A stretch of 6,365 bases of DNA from JBKEAJ01 sp047974415 (lineage in GTDB: Bacteria > Bacteroidota > Bacteroidia > Bacteroidales > Prolixibacteraceae), in contig JBKECH010000100.1 of the NCBI GenBank assembly GCA_047974415.1, positions 1 through 6,365 of the forward strand. Reading direction: 5' to 3'. The position numbers were made by a program, and so were the translations under genes. The notes beneath the pieces were generated by a model that saw only the letters and a program-made list of their open reading frames with translations, was not told the origin of the DNA and made no database searches. Below, in pieces: positions 1 to 5,828 of this stretch (position 1 is the first letter of the stretch; every line of letters begins with the position of its first letter).

Positions 1-2
1 AT

Positions 3-509
3 AATCCTAGCCTTCAAAAGCTGAAGGTTAGGCTAAAAGAGCTCAATTCAAGGAGTAATGGCTTGGGCTATGAACAAATGAAACTTCAACTAACCCGATA
101 CATCCGAGGATGGTTTCACTACTACAAATTCGCCGATATGAAGACACATCTACAGCGAGTCGATGAGTGGTACAGGCGAAGATTACGAATGTGTATATGG
201 AAATGCTGGAAGAAGGTCAAGACTAGGTTTCAAAATTTGATGAAATGCGGAATTGGGCGAGGGAAATCTTGGGAATGGGCAAATACTCGCAAGAGCTATT
301 GGCGCACCTCCAAAAGCCCCATACTCACACAAGCCATCATAAACGAAAATCTACGGTTAGCAGGTTATCCTAGTCTAAGTGCCTACTATGCCGAAATTAA
401 GGAGCCGCCACGTGCCGAACGGCATGCGTGGTGGTGTGAGAGGACGGAATGGGAATTAATCCCATTCCTCCTACTCGATTGTGCACACTTTCATCCAAAA
501 GTCTTCTGA
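3..509 (+). CDS. ltrA: Group II intron-encoded reverse transcriptase/maturase, C-terminal part (5'-truncated by window edge)
   Basis: The frame is open from base 3, so the gene enters from the left; 168 residues are visible against roughly 400-600 for the family. They match the thumb/maturase (X, GIIM) region: YIRGWFHYYKFADMK, then DEWYRRRLRMCIWKCWKK, then SYWRTSKSPILTQAI and a closing SLSAYYAEI. This part binds the intron RNA and helps splicing and reverse splicing; the YADD active site would lie upstream. No CxxC/HNH endonuclease motif follows. The family's homology normally ends near the YYAEI residues (about base 400). Here no stop occurs there: the frame reads on through domains V and VI (EPPRAERHAWWCERT...) and ends at TGA 507-509 in the 3' exon. 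The last 35 or so residues are therefore encoded by ribozyme and flanking DNA. A TTG at 63 is only an internal start-like codon. Confidence 0.85.
   Translation, partial: NPSLQKLKVRLKELNSRSNGLGYEQMKLQLTRYIRGWFHYYKFADMKTHLQRVDEWYRRRLRMCIWKCWKKVKTRFQNLMKCGIGRGKSWEWANTRKSYWRTSKSPILTQAIINENLRLAGYPSLSAYYAEIKEPPRAERHAWWCERTEWELIPFLLLDCAHFHPKVF
402..437 (+). ncRNA. Group II intron domain V (catalytic hairpin)
   Basis: The hairpin begins GAGCCGCCACG, with an AGC triad at 403-405. The lower stem 404-412 pairs with 427-435, including G-U pairs at 404/435 and 407/432. A two-base TG bulge lies on the 3' side (425-426). The upper stem TGCC/GGCA (413-416 with 421-424) closes a GAAC tetraloop. Size, tetraloop and 3' two-base bulge fit domain V, which binds the catalytic metals. 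The exact end of the helix is uncertain by two bases because A403 faces G436. Confidence 0.8.
438..479 (+). ncRNA. Group II intron domain VI with branch-point A473 and 3' splice site
   Basis: GAG 438-440 pairs with CTC 474-476, and AGGA 441-444 with TCCT 469-472. GGAATGGGA 446-454 pairs perfectly with TCCCATTCC 460-468 around an ATTAA loop. A473 is the only unpaired base on the 3' strand of the stem and sits seven bases from the predicted end at T479, where the lariat branch point of group II introns normally lies. C445 is a single bulge opposite. The junction 479/480 is inferred from this geometry and the AY-type 3' end. Confidence 0.82.
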
Positions 510-611
510 AAGCCAATTTAAGCCCTTTACCCGACTTACTTTTGGTAAGACAACAAATGTTTGCGTAGTTAAGGAAGTTCAATCTTCGCAAAAAAAAGCA
601 AAGAATATTTA

Positions 612-646
612 TTATGCGGAGAAAAAGACCTGTATTTGGCGCATAA
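612..646. repeat. 7-bp inverted repeat TTATGCG / CGCATAA around a 21-base spacer
   Basis: TTATGCG (612-618) and CGCATAA (640-646) are perfect reverse complements. Read on the - strand, downstream of the regulator's stop, the second arm is followed by a T-rich stretch ending in eight T (597-590), so it could be part of a weak transcription terminator for the regulator. Read on the + strand it brackets the -33-like TTTG at 635-638, a position suited to an operator. Neither role is proven. Confidence 0.35.
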
Positions 647-665
647 AATGCAGAGATTATGTTTG
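635..665 (+). promoter_or_regulatory. Bacteroidota-type promoter (TTTG-N19-TAnnTTTG), antisense to the regulator gene
   Basis: TTTG at 635-638 and TATGTTTG at 658-665 are separated by 19 bases, matching the -33 TTTG and -7 TAnnTTTG consensus of the Bacteroidota housekeeping sigma factor. A transcript would start near 672 and run rightwards into the end of the regulator gene (stop at 722-724) on its opposite strand. No + strand gene follows. It may drive an antisense RNA, be a leftover promoter, or be a chance match in AT-rich DNA. Confidence 0.4.
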
Positions 666-679
666 TATATCAATACAAA
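662..679. other. Perfect 7-bp hairpin after the regulator gene
   Basis: TTTGTAT (662-668) and ATACAAA (673-679) pair perfectly around ATCA. It lies about 43 bases past the regulator's stop on the - strand, a usual terminator position, but no T-tract follows in that direction and the stem is AT-rich. It also overlaps the -7-like box at 658-665. A terminator role is possible but weak. Confidence 0.3.
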
Positions 680-721
680 AACTGGGTAAATTTCAAGTGG
701 GATAATGATAGGTTGCTCACG

Positions 722-3700
722 CTACTTCCTCTGACTCTCTATAAACTCATTTGGAGTTTGATTGTATAACTCTTTGAATGTTTTGGAAAAATAAGCTGGC
801 GAATTAAAGCCGACGAGATAGGCCACCTCTTTGATGGCATACTGATTAGTGCGCAATAACTGAGAGGCTTTATTTAGTCGCACTGTTCTGATGAAGCTGC
901 TTGTGTTTTGTCCGGTAATACTTTCTATTTTACGAGCAAGTTGCGAGCGACTTATCCCGATTTCCTTGATTAGCATTTCGATGTTGAAATTTTGATTATC
1001 CATATGAGAAACGATGCAGTTGACAACTTTCTCGATGAATTGCTCATCTAGGGAGTTTGTTGCAAGCTGGCTCAAGGAGGCATCATTAGTCTCAATATAT
1101 CGTTTCTTTAGTGCTTGTCGGGCTTCTAATATGTTGTGGATTCTTGTCTTTAGCATTCTAAAGCTAAAAGGTTTTGTAATGTAGCCATCGGCGCCAAGTT
1201 CATAGCCTTCTAATTTGTCGATATCATGAGCTCGAGCAGTTAATAAAACAATGGGAATGTGACAAGTTTCGATATTGCTTTTTAGTTGCTTGCACATTTC
1301 AAATCCATCCATTATAGGCATTTTCACGTCGCTAACAATGATGTCGGGACAGAACTCAGTAGCTTGCTCCATGCCTTTCTCGCCATTTTCTACACTTTTT
1401 ACAGTGTATTCTTTTTGGAGTTCTTGTTTTAGATGCATCCTAAGTTCGTAGTTATCTTCTACAACTAAAACTCGATATTTTATAGCCACGCTAATCGGGT
1501 TTTGCTCTTCATCGGAATGTTCTATGCGCAACAGCTCATATTCTGTAGCCTTGATGATATCATTGGTTGCGCTAGAAGGTTTGCTAACTACTTTGGTTAG
1601 GTCTGTTTGGTAGTTATCTTGTGCAGGTAGGCGAATTTCGAAAGTAGTACCTTTCCCAAGCTCGCTACTTACAGTGATTGACCCATTCAAGCGATTGACT
1701 ATAGTTTTCACATAGTTAAGACCTATTCCTGTTCCAGCATAGTTTTTATCTCCATGATAGAAGCGTTTAAACAGATGAGCTTGTTGCTCGGCACTTAGGC
1801 CGATTCCATTGTCGCTTATTGTAATGACTACCTCATTGCAATGTTTATTTTCTGCTCGAATTTTCAACTGAATTAATCCGCCCTCATCGGTGAATTTTAT
1901 GGCATTCGACAGGAGGTTAGCATATATCTTTTCCAGTTTATCTGAATCAATGTTGATGTATATATCTTCCTGGCAAGAATAAGAAATAACCATATTCTTT
2001 TTGGCGGCCAATTCTCGGAATGCATCTACTTGAGTGCTCGAAAACTCGCGAAGATTAATCTGTTCAACTAGCATATCATCTTTGTTGAGATCAATCTTTC
2101 GGAGGTCGAGAATTTGGTTTGTCAGTGAATAAAGCCTCATGGCACTACGTCGAATAGTTTGGCTAGCTTCTTTCACTAGTTGTGGATTGTCATAAGCCTG
2201 CTCTAGCTGTTCAAGTGGGCTTAATATTAGTGTAAGAGGAGTTCTAAATTCATGCGACACGTTAATAAAGAACTGTAGCTTCTGGTTGTCGATTTCATGC
2301 TCTCTCTTTTCTTTGTTTTTTTCGTAATAGTATTTTAATATGATGCTGAGCACGCCCAATAGGAGCAAGAAATATCCCACAAAGGCATACCAGCTAAGCC
2401 ATGGAGCTGTTTTGATGTGTATTTGAATTGTTTTTTCATTCTCCGGAATCCATTTTCCGCCTATGCTTGTGTTCACCTTAAATGTGTAGTCGCCTGCCGG
2501 AAGGTTCGGATAGTTCACGCTACGACTATGGTAAGTGTATAGTTTGTTCGCATCAACTCCCTCTAGCTGATAGGAGTACTGTGTTTTCTCGGGATTGCTA
2601 TAGTTGAGGGCGACAAAGGAGAATGAAATTTGATTTTCATTGTGCTTTAGGGTGATGGATTTTAAGCTATTTATTTCGTTGGCAAATAAGACTCTATTGC
2701 TTAGCGTGTCGTAGGCCTGAATGCTGTTGTTGTTTATTTTTATATCTGTAATTCTTGGACTAATAGTTTTGCTTTCAGGCACTATAAGTAGCGGATTGAA
2801 TAAGTTGAAGCCATTCATGCCTCCGGCTATTATTCGCCCATCGTGCGTTTTGTAGATTGACTTGCTTTGAAATTCAACATCTTGCACTCCATCAGAGGTA
2901 TTAAAGCTGTGTATGCTATTGGTGTTGGGATTTAGCCGAGCCATTCCATTCTTTGTAGTTAGCCACAAAAAGTTATCGTTGTCTTGCACGATGCCTAATA
3001 TGATGTTGCTGGGAAGCCCATCTTGTGCAGTATAGCTTTGAGTTAGTTGGAGTGTGTTGTCGAGCTTGTGTAGTCCTAAGTCGGTTCCAATCCATATGTT
3101 GTTGAGTGAGTCTTGAAAAATATAATTTACACGGTATTTATATAAGTCAGCCGATGGAAGTAGGGAGAACGATAGTTTGGTGTTATCTGTTATAGGCTCC
3201 TGTGGGAGTTGTGCATAGCAGAGCCCAATATCAGTGCCAACTAAGAGTCGATTTTTATTGTCGATAAATAGCGTAAATATGAAATTACTAATGAGCCCCT
3301 CGCAGTTACTCTTTCCAATGGTATATTTTATGAACTTATTTTCTTTAAGCTTGAGGATATTAATTCCAGCACTTTGAGTTCCAACCCAGATGTCTCCATG
3401 CCTATCTTCTAGCGAATACCATGCGGTGTTTTGCCCTATGCTGTGCGAGTTGTCTTTGTTGTGTTCGTAAGAAGTTATTTGTTTTGTGTGAGGATTATAT
3501 TGGTTAATCCCCCCATCCCATGTGCTTATCCAAATGTTTTCGTTGTGGTCTTGCATCAGGTGTAAAATCTTGTCTGAACTCAGTTTGTTTTTCGACAGTT
3601 CTGTTCCTGAATTTTTCGATAGATGCTCAAAGGCATTGTTTTGTTCGTCGTATTTGTTTAGTCCGCATCCATCAGTTCCAATCCATATATTTCCACGGCA

Positions 3701-4834
3701 ATCTTCTAAAACAGCTTGCGCAATAGTTCCACTCAACGATGTAGGGTTATTGGTTTCGGCAGTAATATGACCAAATGCTTCTTGCGAGAAATCGAGTTTG
3801 CTAAATCCTTTATTGTATGATGCAATCCAAAATAAACCATCTTTACTTTCAAGCACATAGGAGGGTTGGTTGTTAGGTAATGATGAATTAATAGAAGGGT
3901 TGTGCTTAATGTGGGCAATTAAATTCAATTCAGCGTCTAATAAGTATAGTCCATATCCATCGGTAGAAATCCAAATACGGGATTTAGAATCTTGGTAAAT
4001 ATTGAATATGGGCGCATTAATAGAGCTTATGGAGAGTGCAACCGTTGAATCTTGTTTGGGCCTCCAATAATGCAACTCTTTTAAATTGTTACCAAATAAA
4101 AAGTTTTGCCTATTGTCGATAATGAACTTCGTAGGCAGGAAATCTATAGAAGAGGGAGTTAGTGAGAATTGTTTCTGAATGCTAAACTCCGACCTAGAGT
4201 AATTGAATTTATGCACGGATCGGTCTTCGGTAATTACCCATAATTCCTTATTTTTATAAATTATCGTTGGATAATGCGTGTTTATGTTGTGTTTTTCTTC
4301 GTTAAATTCAAATAACTTGGCTTTAATTTTGTTTGTTTTTAAGATGTCAACATCGGTGTCCGTAATCATGCCAATTCCTTGTTTGCACGAAAACCAAATG
4401 ATATTCTGATTATCATCATAAATCACTTGATTGATGTAATTAGGGTGTTCTGAGCTATGATTCTCCCATGCTATATTGATGCGGTAAAACTTCTTTGTAA
4501 GCTTGCTGAAGATGTTCACTCCGCCATTAGTAGCTATCCACAGCTGCTTCTTGCGGTCTTCAGTTATGGAGTTTATGCGGTTGTTACTAATAGAATGCGC
4601 ATCGTTCACCGCAGGGCGGAACACTTTAAAATCGTAACCGTTAAACAGATTTAGCCCATCAATCGTGCCAAACCAAATAAACTCGTCGCTATCTTGAAAT
4701 ATATTCGTACAAGTACTACTAGATAATCCTTCTTTTGTGGAATAATTTTCAAAGGCTAAGTAAGTATATTGATTTTTTGCAGCAAAAGAATTTTGCCAAA
4801 CAATTAATAATATTGCTGTTATGAAGCTTTTCAA
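722..4834 (-). CDS. Hybrid two-component system regulator (periplasmic propeller sensor, histidine kinase, receiver, AraC-type HTH)
   Basis: A one-protein signalling chain: periplasmic ligand sensing, autophosphorylation, phosphotransfer and direct transcription control. The 1370 residues match the family's usual size. A signal peptide spans 1-18/19 (FITAILLIVW, then NSFA-A). About 14 propeller repeats of the form QD..NNIWIGT.DGL.K (43-681) suggest two seven-bladed propellers. A Y_Y_Y domain (about 727-808) precedes a membrane helix (about 812-834). Kinase: H-box FFINVSHEFRTPL with H861, N-box NLLSNAIKFT (973-982), DNGIGL (1008-1013), GTGIGL (1034-1039). Receiver: E1126/D1127, phospho-acceptor D1169, T1199, K1221. 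The AraC HTH pair fills 1263-1370. All key residues are present. The start is TTG at 4834-4832: it is 15 bases after an in-frame stop (4852-4850), gives the signal peptide, and the first in-frame ATG is beyond residue 150. Relatives control polysaccharide-utilisation loci; no such genes are visible here, so the ligand is unknown. Confidence 0.96.
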   Translation of the reverse strand: MKSFITAILLIVWQNSFAAKNQYTYLAFENYSTKEGLSSSTCTNIFQDSDEFIWFGTIDGLNLFNGYDFKVFRPAVNDAHSISNNRINSITEDRKKQLWIATNGGVNIFSKLTKKFYRINIAWENHSSEHPNYINQVIYDDNQNIIWFSCKQGIGMITDTDVDILKTNKIKAKLFEFNEEKHNINTHYPTIIYKNKELWVITEDRSVHKFNYSRSEFSIQKQFSLTPSSIDFLPTKFIIDNRQNFLFGNNLKELHYWRPKQDSTVALSISSINAPIFNIYQDSKSRIWISTDGYGLYLLDAELNLIAHIKHNPSINSSLPNNQPSYVLESKDGLFWIASYNKGFSKLDFSQEAFGHITAETNNPTSLSGTIAQAVLEDCRGNIWIGTDGCGLNKYDEQNNAFEHLSKNSGTELSKNKLSSDKILHLMQDHNENIWISTWDGGINQYNPHTKQITSYEHNKDNSHSIGQNTAWYSLEDRHGDIWVGTQSAGINILKLKENKFIKYTIGKSNCEGLISNFIFTLFIDNKNRLLVGTDIGLCYAQLPQEPITDNTKLSFSLLPSADLYKYRVNYIFQDSLNNIWIGTDLGLHKLDNTLQLTQSYTAQDGLPSNIILGIVQDNDNFLWLTTKNGMARLNPNTNSIHSFNTSDGVQDVEFQSKSIYKTHDGRIIAGGMNGFNLFNPLLIVPESKTISPRITDIKINNNSIQAYDTLSNRVLFANEINSLKSITLKHNENQISFSFVALNYSNPEKTQYSYQLEGVDANKLYTYHSRSVNYPNLPAGDYTFKVNTSIGGKWIPENEKTIQIHIKTAPWLSWYAFVGYFLLLLGVLSIILKYYYEKNKEKREHEIDNQKLQFFINVSHEFRTPLTLILSPLEQLEQAYDNPQLVKEASQTIRRSAMRLYSLTNQILDLRKIDLNKDDMLVEQINLREFSSTQVDAFRELAAKKNMVISYSCQEDIYINIDSDKLEKIYANLLSNAIKFTDEGGLIQLKIRAENKHCNEVVITISDNGIGLSAEQQAHLFKRFYHGDKNYAGTGIGLNYVKTIVNRLNGSITVSSELGKGTTFEIRLPAQDNYQTDLTKVVSKPSSATNDIIKATEYELLRIEHSDEEQNPISVAIKYRVLVVEDNYELRMHLKQELQKEYTVKSVENGEKGMEQATEFCPDIIVSDVKMPIMDGFEMCKQLKSNIETCHIPIVLLTARAHDIDKLEGYELGADGYITKPFSFRMLKTRIHNILEARQALKKRYIETNDASLSQLATNSLDEQFIEKVVNCIVSHMDNQNFNIEMLIKEIGISRSQLARKIESITGQNTSSFIRTVRLNKASQLLRTNQYAIKEVAYLVGFNSPAYFSKTFKELYNQTPNEFIESQRK

Positions 4835-4984
4835 GGTTGTGCGTTTTTTTTAATAATTTTTCAATAGTTAGTGTCTGTTCATAATGTCGGAAGTCTGAAC
4901 TAGAAAGTTCAAGACCAAGGCCCAGCGAAACTTGGTGAATTAGGAGTTTACTTGTGTAAATGACTAATTTCACAAAGTGAGCAT
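4835..4984 (-). promoter_or_regulatory. Leader region of the regulator gene with three short palindromes
   Basis: Upstream of the TTG start there is no Shine-Dalgarno-like run, only an A-rich stretch (complement of 4844-4860), as is common in Bacteroidota. Three inverted repeats occur: TGAACT/AGTTCA (4896-4911, 4-base loop), ACCAAG/CTTGGT (4914-4919 and 4931-4936) and TCAC/GTGA (4970-4980). I found no TTTG plus TAnnTTTG pair close to the start on this strand. The palindromes might be operators or leader RNA hairpins; this is inferred only from position. Confidence 0.3.
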
Positions 4985-5014
4985 AACGCAGATGTTGGAC
5001 TTTGTAGACAGAGT

Positions 5015-5161
5015 CTAATTAGTTTTGTTGCTCCCCATTCGTTCTATCCTCCCTTTGTTTTTCAGTTCCTTAATTCTCCTTTTAGCTGTACTAAGGTTTA
5101 GGCTAATATCCGATGCCGTAATACTATCATTGCTCTTTATTAGAGAAAATACTCTTCGAAG
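5015..5161 (-). pseudogene. Decayed C-terminal winged-helix DNA-binding fragment
   Basis: On the - strand the frame 5161-5018 reads LRRVFSLIKSNDSITASD, then ISLNLSTAKRRIKELK and NKGRIERMGSNKTN, ending at TAG 5017-5015. This is the pattern of a winged helix-turn-helix of the type that closes many AlbA_2/divergent-AAA-4 regulators (helicase RecG-like C-termini) and Fic-family proteins: I..LI..N.SIT..DI...L..S..T.KR.IK.LK.KG.IER.GSNK. The turn between the two HTH helices seems about four residues short, the frame is closed by TAA (5164-5162) directly upstream, and no start or N-terminal domain exists. I read it as a gene remnant truncated by deletion. Parent family is uncertain; chance is unlikely given the long continuous match. 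Confidence 0.6.
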
Positions 5162-5444
5162 TTATCCATAGCTTAGTTATTTGTGTAAATACCGATGACA
5201 AAAATAATAAATAATGTCAATTTTTAATGAAACGAGCAGCGCAGTTCAGTAGGTGCTATAGTCTGCTTCCAAATGTACTCAATGCTTTCTTATTAGCTTT
5301 GTATGCCCTATTGTTTTTTTGAGTATGGAGAATGAATAGGGTGATAATTTATAGCGAAGGGCTAGTAATTTACACCCATAGTCTGCGTCTGGAAAGCTGT
5401 AGCGAGCAGTTCTAACCTAATAAAGCAAGGGTTTTGGCGCTGTA
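5162..5444. other. Intergenic DNA, no supported gene
   Basis: No frame here resembles a known protein. Short open frames exist: + 5227-5322 (31 residues, MKRAAQ... with a hydrophobic end ALYALLFF) and - 5469-5362 (35 residues), neither with family support. The nonamer ATAGTCTGC occurs twice (5258-5266, 5378-5386). GAGCAGCGCAGTTC (5234-5247) also resembles GAGCAGTTC (5404-5412), hinting at a degenerate duplication. Two -7-like boxes on the - strand (5199-5206, 5270-5277) lack a well-spaced -33 partner. Confidence 0.5.
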
Positions 5445-5467
5445 GAAGACGCATTGAATGCGTTTTC
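5445..5467. repeat. 23-bp near-perfect palindrome
   Basis: GAAGACGCATT (5445-5455) and AATGCGTTTTC (5457-5467) are complementary over 11 pairs with a single G-T, around one central base G5456. The inner 15 bases ACGCATTGAATGCGT are perfectly symmetric. A one-base centre is poor for a compact RNA hairpin, although three-base loops are possible. A dimeric protein site, or a terminator-like end with the TTTT run, are both conceivable. No flanking gene decides between them. Confidence 0.45.
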
Positions 5468-5493
5468 ATTCGAAATTTAGTAATTGCAGTTGC

Positions 5494-5568
5494 AAAAAAC
5501 AGTTGTGCCAATAGTAAAAAAACAGTTGTCAAAAGACGATTGTTGCTATGTCAATAGTAAAAAAACAG
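5494..5568. repeat. First array of the 43-bp AATAGT-A7-CAGTTGTC repeat
   Basis: One full unit spans 5510-5552: AATAGT, seven A, CAGTTGTCAAAAGAC, GATTGTTGCTATGTC. It is preceded by a partial unit (5494-5509, CAGTTGTGCC) and followed by another (5553-5568) that breaks off into GGCTCT. Within the full unit AACAGTTGTC and GACGATTGTT can form ten pairs, two of them G-U, around an AAAA loop. The same unit recurs at 5934-6000. No coding frame explains it. Confidence 0.75.
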
Positions 5569-5674
5569 GCTCTATGTCGAATATAGTGGGTGAGCCCACA
5601 TTTTGAACCAATGCTTTTTTAACAATTCCAAATTTCCTCCTTCATTCCAAATCAAAAACTTTAACCCTTACCTT

Positions 5675-5768
5675 GCGCAGATCTCAAAATGTTAATGATT
5701 TTAACAATGTTCACCCTAGACATGCCTCAAAATGTTAATGATTTTAACAAAGTTCACCCTGCGCAGAT
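5675..5768. repeat. 35-bp tandem duplication with 8-bp linkers (43-bp period)
   Basis: Copies at 5683-5717 and 5726-5760 differ at one base (T/A in ACAATGTTC versus ACAAAGTTC). They start CTCAAAATGTTAATG and end GTTCACCCT. Eight-base linkers alternate: GCGCAGAT (5675-5682), AGACATGC (5718-5725), GCGCAGAT (5761-5768). Each copy contains TGTTAA-TGATT-TTAACA, a 6-bp inverted repeat with a five-base loop. A 61-codon + strand frame (5689-5874) merely reads through this repeat and is not a credible gene. Confidence 0.8.
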
Positions 5769-5774
5769 CCTAAA

Positions 5775-5828
5775 CTTCCAACAATTTAACCTTCAACAAC
5801 TCAACCCTAAACCTTCAACGATTAAACA
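5775..5828 (+). repeat. Left cluster of degenerate CTTCAAC / GATTAAAC repeats
   Basis: Degenerate tandem units of about 20-22 bases: AACCTTCAAC occurs at 5788-5797 and 5810-5819, with related TTCCAACAATTTAAC and CAACTCAACCC between and before. The 14-mer TTCAACGATTAAAC (5814-5827) is found exactly inverted at 6041-6054, so this cluster and the one at 6024-6075 form the arms of a loose inverted repeat. Confidence 0.55.

Larger units (their letters stand above)
1..479 (+). mobile_element. Group II intron, 3' portion (left part outside window)
   Basis: This is the 3' end of a retrotransposing group II intron. The protein-coding part (domain IV) runs into two consecutive RNA hairpins that fit ribozyme domains V and VI, and the element ends at the predicted junction 479/480 with ...CTACTCGAT. 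The left end, domains I-III and the reverse transcriptase catalytic region lie outside the window, so intactness cannot be judged. The encoded protein shows no HNH endonuclease domain after the maturase region, as is usual for endonuclease-less bacterial intron classes. The intron is oriented opposite to the regulator gene on its right. The exact class is not assigned here. Confidence 0.88.
480..721. other. Intron 3' exon / intergenic gap, no recognisable gene
   Basis: These 242 bases lie between the intron end and the stop codon of the regulator. Short open frames exist on both strands (for example + 481-705), but none resembles a known protein and the left one overlaps the ribozyme. The interval holds an eight-A run (590-597), an inverted repeat TTATGCG/CGCATAA (612-618, 640-646), a promoter-like pair of boxes (635-665) and a hairpin (662-679). 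What the intron interrupted cannot be told without the 5' exon. Confidence 0.6.

Noticed and set aside
397..591. 64-codon - strand frame
   Set aside because: A third of it is the complement of intron domains V and VI, so its openness is explained by the ribozyme sequence.
481..705. 74-codon + strand frame starting with GTG in the 3' exon
   Set aside because: It starts at the intron junction, is lysine/cysteine rich without any recognisable motif, and overlaps the promoter and hairpin signals; likely chance.
4749..4973. 74-codon - strand frame overlapping the regulator start
   Set aside because: It overlaps the signal peptide coding region in another frame and spans the palindromic leader; no protein-like features.
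5001..5027. + strand TTTG (5001-5004) and TAGTTTTG (5020-5027) as a promoter
   Set aside because: The spacing is only 15 bases instead of about 19-21, it lies inside the winged-helix remnant, and no gene follows.
5199..5277. - strand TAnnTTTG boxes (complement of 5199-5206 and 5270-5277) as the regulator's promoter
   Set aside because: Neither has a TTTG at the right distance and both lie 365-440 bases from the start; chance matches are expected in such AT-rich DNA.
5362..5469. 35-codon - strand frame beginning at the 23-bp palindrome
   Set aside because: No start context, conservation or domain evidence; it lies in degenerate repeat DNA.
5586..5599. GTGGG-TGAG-CCCAC as a rho-independent terminator
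   Set aside because: The stem has five pairs, is followed only by ATTTTG, and no gene ends nearby.
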